Assembly: GCA_003709165.1 (NCBI GenBank)
Contig: RDRZ01000003.1
Location: 62,001 to 126,000, forward strand
Origin: Flavobacteriaceae bacterium PRS1
GTDB lineage: Bacteria > Bacteroidota > Bacteroidia > Flavobacteriales > Flavobacteriaceae
DNA: 64,000 bases
Direction: 5' to 3'
Numbering within the stretch: the stretch's first letter is position 1; each line of letters starts with the position of its first letter. A program made the translations under genes and the position numbers. Positions 9,527 through 17,686 of this stretch are shown in pieces. The notes under the pieces were generated by a model that was given only the letters and a program-made list of their open reading frames with translations, had not been told where the DNA came from and searched no databases.

Positions 9527-9561
9527 AAAAAGTGCATTTCATCGATAAAAGTGCACTTTTT
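9527..9561. terminator. Orphan hairpin with A and T flanks
   Basis: A perfect 10-bp stem: AAAAAGTGCA (9527-9536) pairs with TGCACTTTTT (9552-9561), with a 15-base loop. It looks like a bidirectional intrinsic terminator, but it lies between two divergent genes and ends neither. Confidence 0.5.
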
Positions 9562-9836
9562 CTATTATTTTTACCATTGGTCGATTGATGTTATTTTCAA
9601 AATAAAATAACTTCCCTTTCATCTGATTTTTTGGTAGTAAAACGCCAATATTAGGCATTTAAATTGCTTTTGATAATTTTGTATTGTAAAGCTATTAATC
9701 GAATTCCGAATTTGATAACACTTTTTTATCGTTATAAGGCAATTAAATTGCTTTATAATTTGCGCTTAATTTTCCTCTCCCTCAAGGCAAGTTTAGGTCT
9801 TAATTTTAATGTTGTACCTAAAATCACTTGTAATTC

Positions 9837-11873
9837 ATGAAACAGTTAATTACTTTAACTGCATTATTATTAACTATTATCTCTAGTTTTTCGCAAACTC
9901 AAGAGCAAGATAGACTTACCATACAATTAGCGTATCAAAAGCAAGACTCTTCTAAAGTTGATACCTCACAGCTCATCAAATCTTATTATACTACAAACGA
10001 TTTAAAAAAGGCACTCCAACATATTGGTTTAAGTGAAAAATTATCTACATCACTTAAATACTATAAAGGCACAGCAGAAATAAAGTATTACAAGGCTTTG
10101 GTTTACTCAAAAAAAGACGACTATTTTAATGCTTATGACAATTTCAACAAATCACTTCAATTATTTGCGTTTATAAAAGATTCTTTAGGAATTGCTAAAG
10201 TGAATAATGGAATTGGGTTGATAGAAATAAAACGTGGTAATTTTAATAGAGGTCTTATATACTCATTATCTACAATAGATATTTTTGAACGAAGAAATTT
10301 AAAAATCGAATTAGGGTTAGCATATAATAATTTATCTGAAGCTTACTTTAACACCAAACAGTTTGACAAAGCTTTAGATTTTAATATTAAAGCACTTCAA
10401 GTTAGAGAACAATTACAAGATAGTGTTGGTATAATTTCTTCAACAAAAAATATTGCTCAATTATATTCTATGCGTAAAGAGCATCGGAGAGCTATTGAAT
10501 ATTATGAAAAAACACTGCGTTATCTCGATGAAGAAAAGGATAAAGAGATTAGAGGCGATGTGCTTCCTACCATTGGCACAGAATATTTAAAGTTTAACGA
10601 TATTAAAAATGCCACAACCTATTTGTTGCAAGGATTAAGGCTAAATAAAAGTATAAACAACAAAAACGGAATCTTAAAAACCTATAATAGTTTAGCAAAC
10701 TTAAACCTGAAACGCAATAAAATAAGATTGGCAGAAACTCAATTAGATAAAGCCTTTGCGCTAACCAGACAAGTAGATAACGAAACCGAATTATTAGAAA
10801 ATTATAGATTACGAATTACTTTATATTCAACAAAAAGAGATTATAGAAAAGCGTTTCATTGGCAAAATAAATACCACGATCTAAAAAATAAAATAGAAAA
10901 AGAAAACGCTGTTCCTATTGTAATTGAAGATCCTTTAGATTTTGAAATGCCTATTAATTCTATTTCAATTCCTCAAGATATTTATAAAAATGAAAGTGAA
11001 TCGGCAAAAATATTGAAACTTTATATTTATGGTCTCATTGTATTACTAATTATTTTAAGTGCTGTTTTAATTGGTATTCTGCTACATAAAAGAAGTAAAA
11101 AAGATAACATTTCTAGGTTGAAAGAAAAAGTAAAATCGTTTAATAATGATTATCAAGTACTTTTAAAGAAAAATAAAGAATTAGAAGAAACCAATCAAGT
11201 TAAAGACAGATTGTTCTCGATAGTTTCTCACGATTTAAAAGATTCCATCACTTCTATAAAAGCTTTTTTAGATTTACTGAAAGAAGACAGTATTAGTCAA
11301 GAAGAGTTTAACGACCTTATTCCTGAACTTAGCGAAAATGCAGATAGTGCAGCAGCATTATTATTAAATTTACTGAATTGGTCCAAGTCTCAAATGCAGA
11401 ATTTAAAACCAAAACCAGAACAATTTAATATTCAAGATGTCTAAAAAAAAAATAAACTTCGTTGAGAAAAAAGTAAATGAAAAACGAGTTACTCTTATAG
11501 ACGAATCTGTTAATGATCTTGTTTTTACAGACAGAAACATGGTAGAAATTATTATTCAAAACCTGCTCGCAAATGCTGTGAAATTTTCTAAAATTGGTGA
11601 TGTTATTACAGTATCAAACCGAGAACGTAATGGCAATGTGCTTATTTGTATTGCAGACACAGGAGTAGGTATTTCTAAAGAAAACCAGTTAAAATTATTT
11701 AAAAACATTGGATTTAAACCTGAGGCACCAATGCCGAAAAAGGAACTGGTTTAGGACTTTCTATTTGTAAGGAACTTGTAGAGCTTAACAAAGGTAAAAT
11801 TTGGGTAGAAAGCGAACCTAATTTAGGTAGCAAATTCTTTGTTGAATTGCCAAGGGTAAAACCTGTGTCCTGA
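9837..11873 (+). pseudogene. TPR-containing sensor histidine kinase broken by two frameshifts
   Basis: The first frame (9837-11444) gives a signal peptide (1-20), TPR helices (about 60-345), one membrane helix (about 395-420), a short coiled coil and the HisKA domain with SIVSHDLKD; the phospho-accepting His is residue 465. The frame breaks at about 11440 just before a run of ten A. The next segment (about 11443-11720) supplies the ATPase N box (NLLANAVKFS) and G1 box (IADTGVGI). A second shift near 11715-11724 returns to the first frame, giving [20 protein letters not shown] (G2 box) and the end at 11871-11873. Net length is preserved, so the ancestor was a full kinase. Neither single frame gives a working catalytic domain. 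No response regulator gene is adjacent. Confidence 0.85.
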
Positions 11874-11878
11874 TAACA

Positions 11879-12817
11879 TTAATCCGTTTTAGGCAGAAAA
11901 ATTTCAGCCATCATACAACGTGCACTTCCGCCTCCACAAGCTTCAATAGTATCTAAAGAACTATACAAGATTGTTCCGTGTTTTTCTAAAATAGTGATTT
12001 GGGTTTGTGTTAATGAATCGTATGCAGCCTGGCTCATTATTATATAAAGTCTATCATCTTTTCCTTTTACTTGTAACATATTGCCAGCAAAACTATTCAC
12101 CTGATCTTCTGTAATAGTTATAATTTCTTTATTATCCGCTTTTAAATGTTTAACGACATTTTTACGCTCTTTTTTATCGTCTATACTATTTAAACATATA
12201 ACGGCAAATGTTTCTCCAAGACACATTAAAACATTGGTATGATAAATTGCCATACGCTCACCATCTACTGTTTGATTTGCAGAAAAAACGATTGGAGTAT
12301 ATTCAAAATCTTCACAAAACTCAATAACTAATTCCTCATCAGCACGTTCCGATAAAGCACAATAGGCTTTTCTATTAACACGATCTAACAGCAAACTTCC
12401 GGTACCTTCTAAAAACAAACCTTCATCTTCTGCGCTTGTATAATCTATAATATTTTTTATTTGAAATCCTTCTTTTTCCAATTGAAACAAAACGTCCTCA
12501 CGACGTTCTAAACGACGATTTTCGGCAAACATTGGATATAAACCAATAGTCCCTTTCTCATGAAACGAAATCCAGTTATTTGGGAAATGTGCATCAGGAG
12601 TATCTAATCCATCTGTCGGATCAAAAACAATTACATTAACATTAATACTTCTCAATTTTTCAACAAAAGTATCAAATTCCTGTTGCGCTTTTAGCTGAAG
12701 ATTTTCTTGTGAAATTCCTGCAATTTCTTTTTGATAATAGTTATTAACTGCAGTTTGCTCGTTCATCCTAAAGTGTGTAGGACGAACCATTAAAATAGTA
12801 TTTGTGGTTTGTTGCAT
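11879..12817 (-). CDS. ctlX: Citrulline utilization hydrolase CtlX (amidinotransferase fold)
   Basis: A 312-residue protein of the guanidino-modifying (arginine deiminase-like) fold. Visible family features are MVRPTHFRMNEQTAVNNYYQ near the start, DAHFPNNWISFH (about 95-106), GTGSLLLD, YHTNVLMCLG, and the C-terminal catalytic Cys region IEACGGGSARCMMAEIF. The Bacteroidota family with this pattern was named CtlX for citrulline use; members are thought to cut citrulline to ornithine. Arginase, also ornithine-forming, lies 5 kb away on the same strand. The gene converges on the broken kinase with a gap of only 5 bases. An arginine deiminase or dimethylargininase activity cannot be excluded from sequence alone. 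Confidence 0.82.
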   Translation of the reverse strand: MQQTTNTILMVRPTHFRMNEQTAVNNYYQKEIAGISQENLQLKAQQEFDTFVEKLRSINVNVIVFDPTDGLDTPDAHFPNNWISFHEKGTIGLYPMFAENRRLERREDVLFQLEKEGFQIKNIIDYTSAEDEGLFLEGTGSLLLDRVNRKAYCALSERADEELVIEFCEDFEYTPIVFSANQTVDGERMAIYHTNVLMCLGETFAVICLNSIDDKKERKNVVKHLKADNKEIITITEDQVNSFAGNMLQVKGKDDRLYIIMSQAAYDSLTQTQITILEKHGTILYSSLDTIEACGGGSARCMMAEIFLPKTD

Positions 12818-12907
12818 ACTTCAAAATTAGTGCTTTTTAAAATGAAAATAGATGGACTTTATAAATAAAAATTAACTTGTAGTTTATATTTTCATAACAA
12901 CTTTTGT

Positions 12908-13939
12908 ATGCTAAAATTTCTTTCCATAATTAATCTAATTGTAGCTGTACAGGCTCTGTTCCTTTTTCTTCATTTTATATTAAAATCAAAAGGAACAAAA
13001 GTGTTAAATCGGCTTTTAGCCTTATTATGCTTATGTTTTACTTTAATTCTCATAAACACTTATATAAGTCTTAACAATTTTGAAGCTCGGTCTATCTTAC
13101 TACAAGATATCGCTAATAATGTCATGTGGTTTATAGGACCATCACTCTATTTGTATGTAATCTATAATCTAAAGAAGCCAAGTAAAAAAGTTATCTTATT
13201 ACATTTACTGCCTTATTTATTTCCTTCTATAATTGACATCTTTTTCAACTGGCAAGCGTTTGATACTATCATTCCTATTATGGGATTTACTCAAATGAGT
13301 ATATACTTATTTTTATCGCTTCAATTCTGTTTTAAAAATTATAAAGCTGAACAGCAATTTTATAGCTGGGTGCTTCCATCAATTATAGCTTTTACCTTAT
13401 TGGTAGCACTTAATTTTTGTCTCACAATTTTGCGTAATTTTGGAATTGATGTTTTACCAAATACTATTCTCCAAAGTTTTACATCCTTACTTGCTATTCC
13501 AATATTTTATATTGCATATAAGGAAATGAACTCGGCCAACACTTACGGAATTCAACCAAAGAAATATAAAACTACGCCGCTTTCTAATGAAAAATCCAAA
13601 GATTACTTATTGAGAATAAAATTTGCCATGGACGAAGAAAAATTATATTGCGATACAACATTAAAGCTTTCAAGATTTGCAGAAAAAATAAGTATCCCTT
13701 CCAAATATGTATCTCAGGTTATTAATCAAAACCTCAATTTAAGCTTTTCAGATTATCTTATTCAACTTCGACTTGAAGATGCAAAGAAGAATCTTAATAA
13801 TCCATCAAAACAACATCTTACAATTTTTGGGATTGCTCAAGAGTCTGGTTTTACTTCAAGTAGTAGGTTTAATTATTTATTTAAAAAACATACCGGACTT
13901 ACTCCAAGTCAATTTCAAAAGCAAAATAAAGACTTTTGA
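12908..13939 (+). CDS. AraC-family transcriptional regulator with membrane N-terminus
   Basis: A 343-residue protein. The N-terminal half (about 1-205) has roughly seven hydrophobic helices and no enzymatic motif. The C-terminal about 110 residues form an AraC-type double helix-turn-helix: LKLSRFAEKISIPSKYVSQV and then FGIAQESGFTSSSRFNYLFK, ending KHTGLTPSQFQKQ. Such membrane-anchored regulators are common in Flavobacteriia and probably sense a ligand or envelope state. It reads towards the interrupted CPBP protease gene 100 bases downstream, a possible target (inference). Confidence 0.88.
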   Translation: MLKFLSIINLIVAVQALFLFLHFILKSKGTKVLNRLLALLCLCFTLILINTYISLNNFEARSILLQDIANNVMWFIGPSLYLYVIYNLKKPSKKVILLHLLPYLFPSIIDIFFNWQAFDTIIPIMGFTQMSIYLFLSLQFCFKNYKAEQQFYSWVLPSIIAFTLLVALNFCLTILRNFGIDVLPNTILQSFTSLLAIPIFYIAYKEMNSANTYGIQPKKYKTTPLSNEKSKDYLLRIKFAMDEEKLYCDTTLKLSRFAEKISIPSKYVSQVINQNLNLSFSDYLIQLRLEDAKKNLNNPSKQHLTIFGIAQESGFTSSSRFNYLFKKHTGLTPSQFQKQNKDF

Positions 13940-14039
13940 TGCGCTATATCATGATGTGGCGCATGTAAATTTCAGGTCGTGTTACTATTGATTGTAGATT
14001 TGCCAACATTAATTATGAATTGGTATAAATTTTACAATT

Positions 14040-14876
14040 ATGAAAACCACAACAGCAACAACAAAACAACAACTCATTACATTTTTTGTATTAACCTATG
14101 GACTATCATGGTTATTTTTCTTTATTGGTCATAAAACTCAGATATTACCAATAATTTTATTAGGCATCTGGGCGCCTTCATTAACATCGATAGGGTTAAC
14201 TCTGTATTTCTTCGGTAAAAAAGGACTATCGAAAATGTTTGGACGTTTTAAGCGCGTTAGGATAAAATGGTATTGGTGGATCTTATTATTATTACTTCCG
14301 GTCACTATACATTTTGTCGGTCGCTCATTGTGGTAATTATTTTATGATGGTGAAATAAATCCATTTCACTTAAATCCTGCCTATTGGTTAGGGGCAATTA
14401 TTCCTTCGTTTTTAATTGCAGGGTTTGGAGAAGAACTCGGTTGGCGTGGTTTTGCATTACCAAGGTTACAGAGAAACTTCTCTCCAATAAAAGCCGCTTT
14501 TATTCTCGCTACTGTTCATTTACTTTGGCATTTACCAACCTACTGGTTAGGACAAGGTATGCATAATGTCCCTTTTCTTTTTATAGTGGTGTTTGTTTTT
14601 CCCTGGACTTTTATTTTTAACTGGTTGTATAATAGATCTGGTGGAAGTCTCATTTTTGCAGTAGGATTTCATGCCATTTCTAATGCATCACTTTCAATTA
14701 TCAGATTTATGCCATTAGATAGCGAAGTTCCAATAACTCCAAAACTACTTACACAATGGTCCTTGCCTGCAGACCTAGCTGGGCCGTATTTAGCAGTTTG
14801 TGGAGTTTATGCGATGGTAGCAATTTTTGTTGTGTTTAAAGGGAAGTTTAACAAAGTAAATACCGATATTCCGTAA
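14040..14876 (+). pseudogene. CPBP-family (CAAX protease-like) membrane protein with an in-frame TAA
   Basis: One continuous frame of 278 codons interrupted once, by TAA at 14334-14336 (codon 99). Before it: MKTTTATTKQQLITFFVLTYGLSWLFFF and further membrane helices. After it: LFYDGEINPFHLNPAYWLG, then the catalytic motif GEELGWRGFALPRLQ, the second motif HLLWHLP, and a third, GFHAISNAS. All active-site motifs lie after the stop, so the short product would be inactive. A change from a Lys, Gln, Glu or Leu codon would explain the stop. CPBP proteins are intramembrane proteases or immunity-like factors. An ATG further on (14559) could only make a fragment lacking the first motif. Confidence 0.85.
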
Positions 14877-14920
14877 TAAGAATTTCTATTTTTGATAGAA
14901 TTCCCATATTAACTAAGTTT

Positions 14921-14964
14921 GACTTTGTAATTAAAAAAAGCTAACTTCGTTAAAATACGATAAA
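14921..14964 (+). repeat. Intergenic repeat copy A
   Basis: Begins GACTTTGTAATTAAAAAAAG and continues CTAACTTCGTTAAAATACGA. It follows the end of the CPBP gene by 44 bases and lies just before the next start codon. It aligns with copies at 15517, 16249 and 61419. Confidence 0.6.
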
Positions 14965-14973
14965 GCTAATATT

Positions 14974-15507
14974 ATGAAATACACCTTAAAAAAAGTCATA
15001 AAATTGTCTGAAATTATTGGAGGAATTGCAATAGTTACCTCGTTGATTTTTGTTGGCATTCAATTTAGAGAAAATACTATTGCAACAAAATCTGCAACAG
15101 CCAATGCAGCTAATGCTATAGTAATTGCATGGTATACCGAGACTGGTAATAGTGCACAATCAAGTCAACTTATGTGGGATTATATAAAGGATCCCAAAAG
15201 TATAACATCAAGTGGAGAAATATATCAAGTCACAGTATTAGTACATGGTTTAATATTATCGTTTCAAAACAGTTACTATTTAGCAGCTGAAGGTACACTT
15301 GACCAAAATATTCTTAAATCACTAACTGCTGCTTTAATAGCAGTAAAAAATCAACCAGGTTTTCTTGAGTATTGGGAGAATAGAAAATCTCTTTTCTTTG
15401 AGGAATTTAGGGATTATCTCACAGCAATATTAGTTTCAGATTCAGAAGTAACTGAAGGTATTTACGAAAATTTAAAAGATGATGAAGAAGAAGAAAATAT
15501 TTCTTAA
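14974..15507 (+). CDS. Small membrane-anchored protein of unknown function
   Basis: A 177-residue protein I do not recognise. One hydrophobic helix near the N-terminus (about residues 12-28, LSEIIGGIAIVTSLIFVGIQF) probably anchors it in the inner membrane, with a mostly helical remainder. It includes ENTIATKSATANAANAIVIA and ends in an acidic tail (DDEEEENIS). Similar short anchored proteins occur widely in marine bacteria without known function. It is bracketed by repeat copies A and D, suggesting an accessory cassette-like unit. Confidence 0.6.
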   Translation: MKYTLKKVIKLSEIIGGIAIVTSLIFVGIQFRENTIATKSATANAANAIVIAWYTETGNSAQSSQLMWDYIKDPKSITSSGEIYQVTVLVHGLILSFQNSYYLAAEGTLDQNILKSLTAALIAVKNQPGFLEYWENRKSLFFEEFRDYLTAILVSDSEVTEGIYENLKDDEEEENIS

Positions 15508-15516
15508 CTAAATTAC

Positions 15517-15590
15517 CTTCGTTATCGACTAATAAGATTAATCTTGTGCTGAACTTGTTTCAGTATTAAAACTGAAATTATCTTAAAATT
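15517..15590 (+). repeat. Intergenic repeat copy D (with an inserted hairpin)
   Basis: Contains CTTCGTTATCGACTAATAAG and ends TTAAAACTGAAATTATCTTA. Both blocks match copy B. Between them is an extra segment, TGCTGAACTTGTTTCAGTA, an imperfect hairpin resembling short repeats common between genes of Flavobacteriaceae. Confidence 0.55.
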
Positions 15591-15640
15591 ACCACCTATA
15601 AAATCTCAACAAATTAAAAATCGGTAACTAATTATTAGAT

Positions 15641-15648
15641 TATTTTTG
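15641..15648 (+). promoter_or_regulatory. Candidate -7 element of the toxin-antitoxin operon
   Basis: TATTTTTG fits TAnnTTTG. Transcription would start about 7 bases on, just at the edge of the 24-bp palindrome that precedes the antitoxin start. Confidence 0.45.
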
Positions 15649-15660
15649 CATAACGCACGT

Positions 15661-15684
15661 TTTTGGTGTAAATTTACACCAAAA
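15661..15684. promoter_or_regulatory. Perfect 24-bp palindromic operator
   Basis: TTTTGGTGTAAA followed directly by its exact reverse complement, ending 8 bases before the antitoxin ATG. Size, symmetry and position suit a site bound by the ribbon-helix-helix antitoxin for autorepression (inference). Confidence 0.7.
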
Positions 15685-15692
15685 CAGATATT

Positions 15693-15932
15693 ATGGCAAG
15701 GCAAAGCATTTCATTCACACAACCAAATGATGAGTGGTTAAAGTCTCAAGTTGAAAATAAAGAGTATTCCAGTAAAAGTGAACTTGTAAATGATTTAATA
15801 AGACAAGCTAGAAAGCAACAACGACAAATTGATTGGATAAGTTCCAAATTGGAAAAAGCTGAAAATAGTGGATTTACCAATGACAGTGGAAAACAAATAT
15901 TAGCTCAATCAAAATCTTTACTTAGTGGCTGA
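15693..15932 (+). CDS. ParD-like ribbon-helix-helix antitoxin
   Basis: A 79-residue protein. The N-terminus ARQSISFTQPNDEWLKSQVE gives the DNA-binding strand and first helix; EYSSKSELVNDLIRQARKQ is the second helix typical of ParD/CopG-type proteins. The C-terminal third (about 55-79) should wrap the toxin. The gene overlaps the toxin gene by 8 bases, the classic order antitoxin then toxin. A perfect palindrome upstream is a likely autoregulatory operator. It is bracketed by repeat copies D and B. Confidence 0.88.
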   Translation: MARQSISFTQPNDEWLKSQVENKEYSSKSELVNDLIRQARKQQRQIDWISSKLEKAENSGFTNDSGKQILAQSKSLLSG

Positions 15933-16212
15933 TTATAAATTAAGTAATGCAGCTAAAGAAGACTTAATTAGAATTCATCATTACGGAATCAAAAAATTTG
16001 GAATGGTACAAGCTGACAAATATTTTAATTCATTTTTTGAGTATTTCGACATTATAGCTCAGCGACCATTTTCATTTGAATCAGTTAATTTTATAAAAAA
16101 AGGATATAGACGTTGTGTATGTGGCACTGATGCAATTTATTTCAAAATAAATAATAACACTGTAGAAATTATGGCGATAATAGGAAGACAAGATTTGAAA
16201 AATATTCTTTAA
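15925..16212 (+). CDS. ParE/RelE-fold toxin
   Basis: A 95-residue protein starting at GTG (15925-15927), which overlaps the end of the antitoxin gene. It shows the ParE pattern: LSNAAKEDLIRIHHYGIKKFG (helix hairpin), FDIIAQRPFSFES, YRRCVCGTDAIYFKI (core beta strands), and an MAIIGRQDL end. ParE toxins poison DNA gyrase, whereas RelE relatives cut mRNA. The lack of RelE catalytic residues and pairing with a ParD-like partner favour the ParE branch, but the target is inferred. Length and reading frame are intact. Confidence 0.88.
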   Translation: MADYKLSNAAKEDLIRIHHYGIKKFGMVQADKYFNSFFEYFDIIAQRPFSFESVNFIKKGYRRCVCGTDAIYFKINNNTVEIMAIIGRQDLKNIL

Positions 16213-16248
16213 TGCAAAATGAAAGTTTTTTTTTAAATGAAACTTCTT

Positions 16249-16331
16249 GACTTTGTAAATAAAAAACGCTAACTTCTTTATCGACCGATAAAATCAATTA
16301 AAACTGAATTTATCTGAACAATAACGAAACT
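16249..16331 (+). repeat. Intergenic repeat copy B (complete, short form)
   Basis: Begins GACTTTGTAAATAAAAAACG, continues CTAACTTCTTTATCGACCGA, has TTAAAACTGAATTTATCT, and closes with ATAACGAAACT (16321-16331). The same 11-base close ends copy C at 61755-61765. It fills the gap between the toxin gene and the convergent M20 peptidase gene. Confidence 0.6.
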
Positions 16332-16338
16332 AAAAAAT

Positions 16339-17643
16339 TTACTCCTGATTTATCAACCTATAAATCAAAATAGCAGCACGTTGTGTTAAGGCTTCAATGG
16401 TATTAAGGTTTACGGTTTCTTGTGGTGTATGTCCACCATTTCCCATGGTGCCCAAACCATCCAAACAATCGGTATAAGCTGCCACAAAAGAAACATCGGC
16501 AGCACCACGTTTACTTGGGTCGTAAGCTATAACTTTTCCATAGCCTAAATCTACACTCACCTGGCTTAATACTTCTAATAATGCTTCATTTCCTTTGGTT
16601 GGTCCCATAGCTGGATAACTATCTATAAAACTAATTTTTGCAGATGTTAGTGGTAAATTATTGGCTACAATGGCTCTCATTTTTTCTCTGGCTTTTTCTT
16701 TTTGTGCTTCCGAGATAAAACGCAACCCTCCATCTACAACAGCAGTTTGTGCTACGACATTACTTTTTCCAAATGCATTACCTTTGCTAAAGGCAGCATC
16801 AAAATCTGTAAAGGTACCTCCGAGAATTACGCCAGGATTAAAGCTTAAATATTCTTCACCTCTTACATCGTTGTAAAACTCATTTATAATTCTGGAAAGC
16901 TCGAAAATTGCTCCTGCTCCTACTTCGTCACTAAAAATATCGGAAGAATGTGCTCTTTTTCCAGTAACTTCTACTTTCCAACCAGATGCACCTCGTCTTG
17001 CAATAGTAGCTTCGTTTAATCCTGAAGAGGCTTCAAATCCTAATGCTATATCACTTCGCTTTGCTGCTTCAATTAAATCTTTTCGACTTATGGTTAATGG
17101 TTTTCCTGTGCTTTCTTCGTCTCCTATATATGCTACAATAACTTGGGCGTTTTTTAAAAGTCCATTATCTGCCAGTGCTTTTAATGCATAAAGCATAATC
17201 ACGTTTCCGCCTTTCATATCATTTCCGCCTGGAGCATGAGCAACACTGTCGTTTATCATTTTAAATTCCTGAAACGGGCTGTCGGCTTCAAAAACGGTAT
17301 CTAGATGTCCAATAAGTAATACTTTCTTGCCTTTATTTCCATTGGTTTCAGCAAATAAATGTCCAGCTCTGTTAACTGCCGACAAATCGTACCAACTGGT
17401 TTTAAATCCTATATCTTCAAAGGCTTTACCGAAAACATCGCCAACTTTTTTAACACCTTTGTGGTTCATTGTACCAGAATTAATATTGACTATTTTTTTT
17501 AAAAACTCGATTGCATCAGAATTGTTAGCAGTAATAGTTTTAAGGATTTTCTTTTCGGTTCTATTTAATTTTTGAGCAAATGTATTATTGGTAATCAAAA
17601 GCAAACATATTGCTATAACTTTTGTAGTAATGGACATTTTCAT
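16339..17643 (-). CDS. Secreted M20-family metallopeptidase
   Basis: A 434-residue zinc peptidase with an export signal (about 1-23, ending in FAQ). Metal-binding segments of the M20 family are visible: LLIGHLDTVF (first His/Asp), GGNDMKGG (bridging Asp), YIGDEESTGK (Glu pair, general base), ALGFEAS, and GNGGHTPQE (last His). Motif RRGASGWKVEVTGKRAHSS starts the lid/dimerisation domain. Family members cut N-acyl or dipeptide bonds, often releasing glutamate. It lies 43 bases downstream of arginase on the same strand and may be cotranscribed; the exact substrate is unknown. Confidence 0.9.
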   Translation of the reverse strand: MKMSITTKVIAICLLLITNNTFAQKLNRTEKKILKTITANNSDAIEFLKKIVNINSGTMNHKGVKKVGDVFGKAFEDIGFKTSWYDLSAVNRAGHLFAETNGNKGKKVLLIGHLDTVFEADSPFQEFKMINDSVAHAPGGNDMKGGNVIMLYALKALADNGLLKNAQVIVAYIGDEESTGKPLTISRKDLIEAAKRSDIALGFEASSGLNEATIARRGASGWKVEVTGKRAHSSDIFSDEVGAGAIFELSRIINEFYNDVRGEEYLSFNPGVILGGTFTDFDAAFSKGNAFGKSNVVAQTAVVDGGLRFISEAQKEKAREKMRAIVANNLPLTSAKISFIDSYPAMGPTKGNEALLEVLSQVSVDLGYGKVIAYDPSKRGAADVSFVAAYTDCLDGLGTMGNGGHTPQETVNLNTIEALTQRAAILIYRLINQE

Positions 17644-17686
17644 TGTTGGTTCTTTTTAGGTATGTGATAGTTTCAAATGTAGTAAA

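Larger units (their letters stand above)
9340..9836. other. 497-base divergent intergenic region
   Basis: No protein gene is seen between argS and the histidine kinase remnant. The region holds the argS -7 box, a strong isolated hairpin (9527-9561), and two similar segments centred on AATTGCTTT: AGGCATTTAAATTGCTTTT at 9653-9671 and AAGGCAATTAAATTGCTTTA near 9736-9755. A TAnnTTTG match (TAATTTTG, 9674-9681) points towards the kinase gene. Confidence 0.5.

Noticed and set aside
13773-13991. Extra small gene overlapping the end of the AraC regulator
   Set aside because: Out of frame within a clear helix-turn-helix domain; no family resemblance.
2403-14336. Reassignment of TAA to a sense codon
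   Set aside because: Many intact genes in the window, including rpsL, rplC and rpmJ, end in TAA at the expected length, so TAA is a normal stop here.
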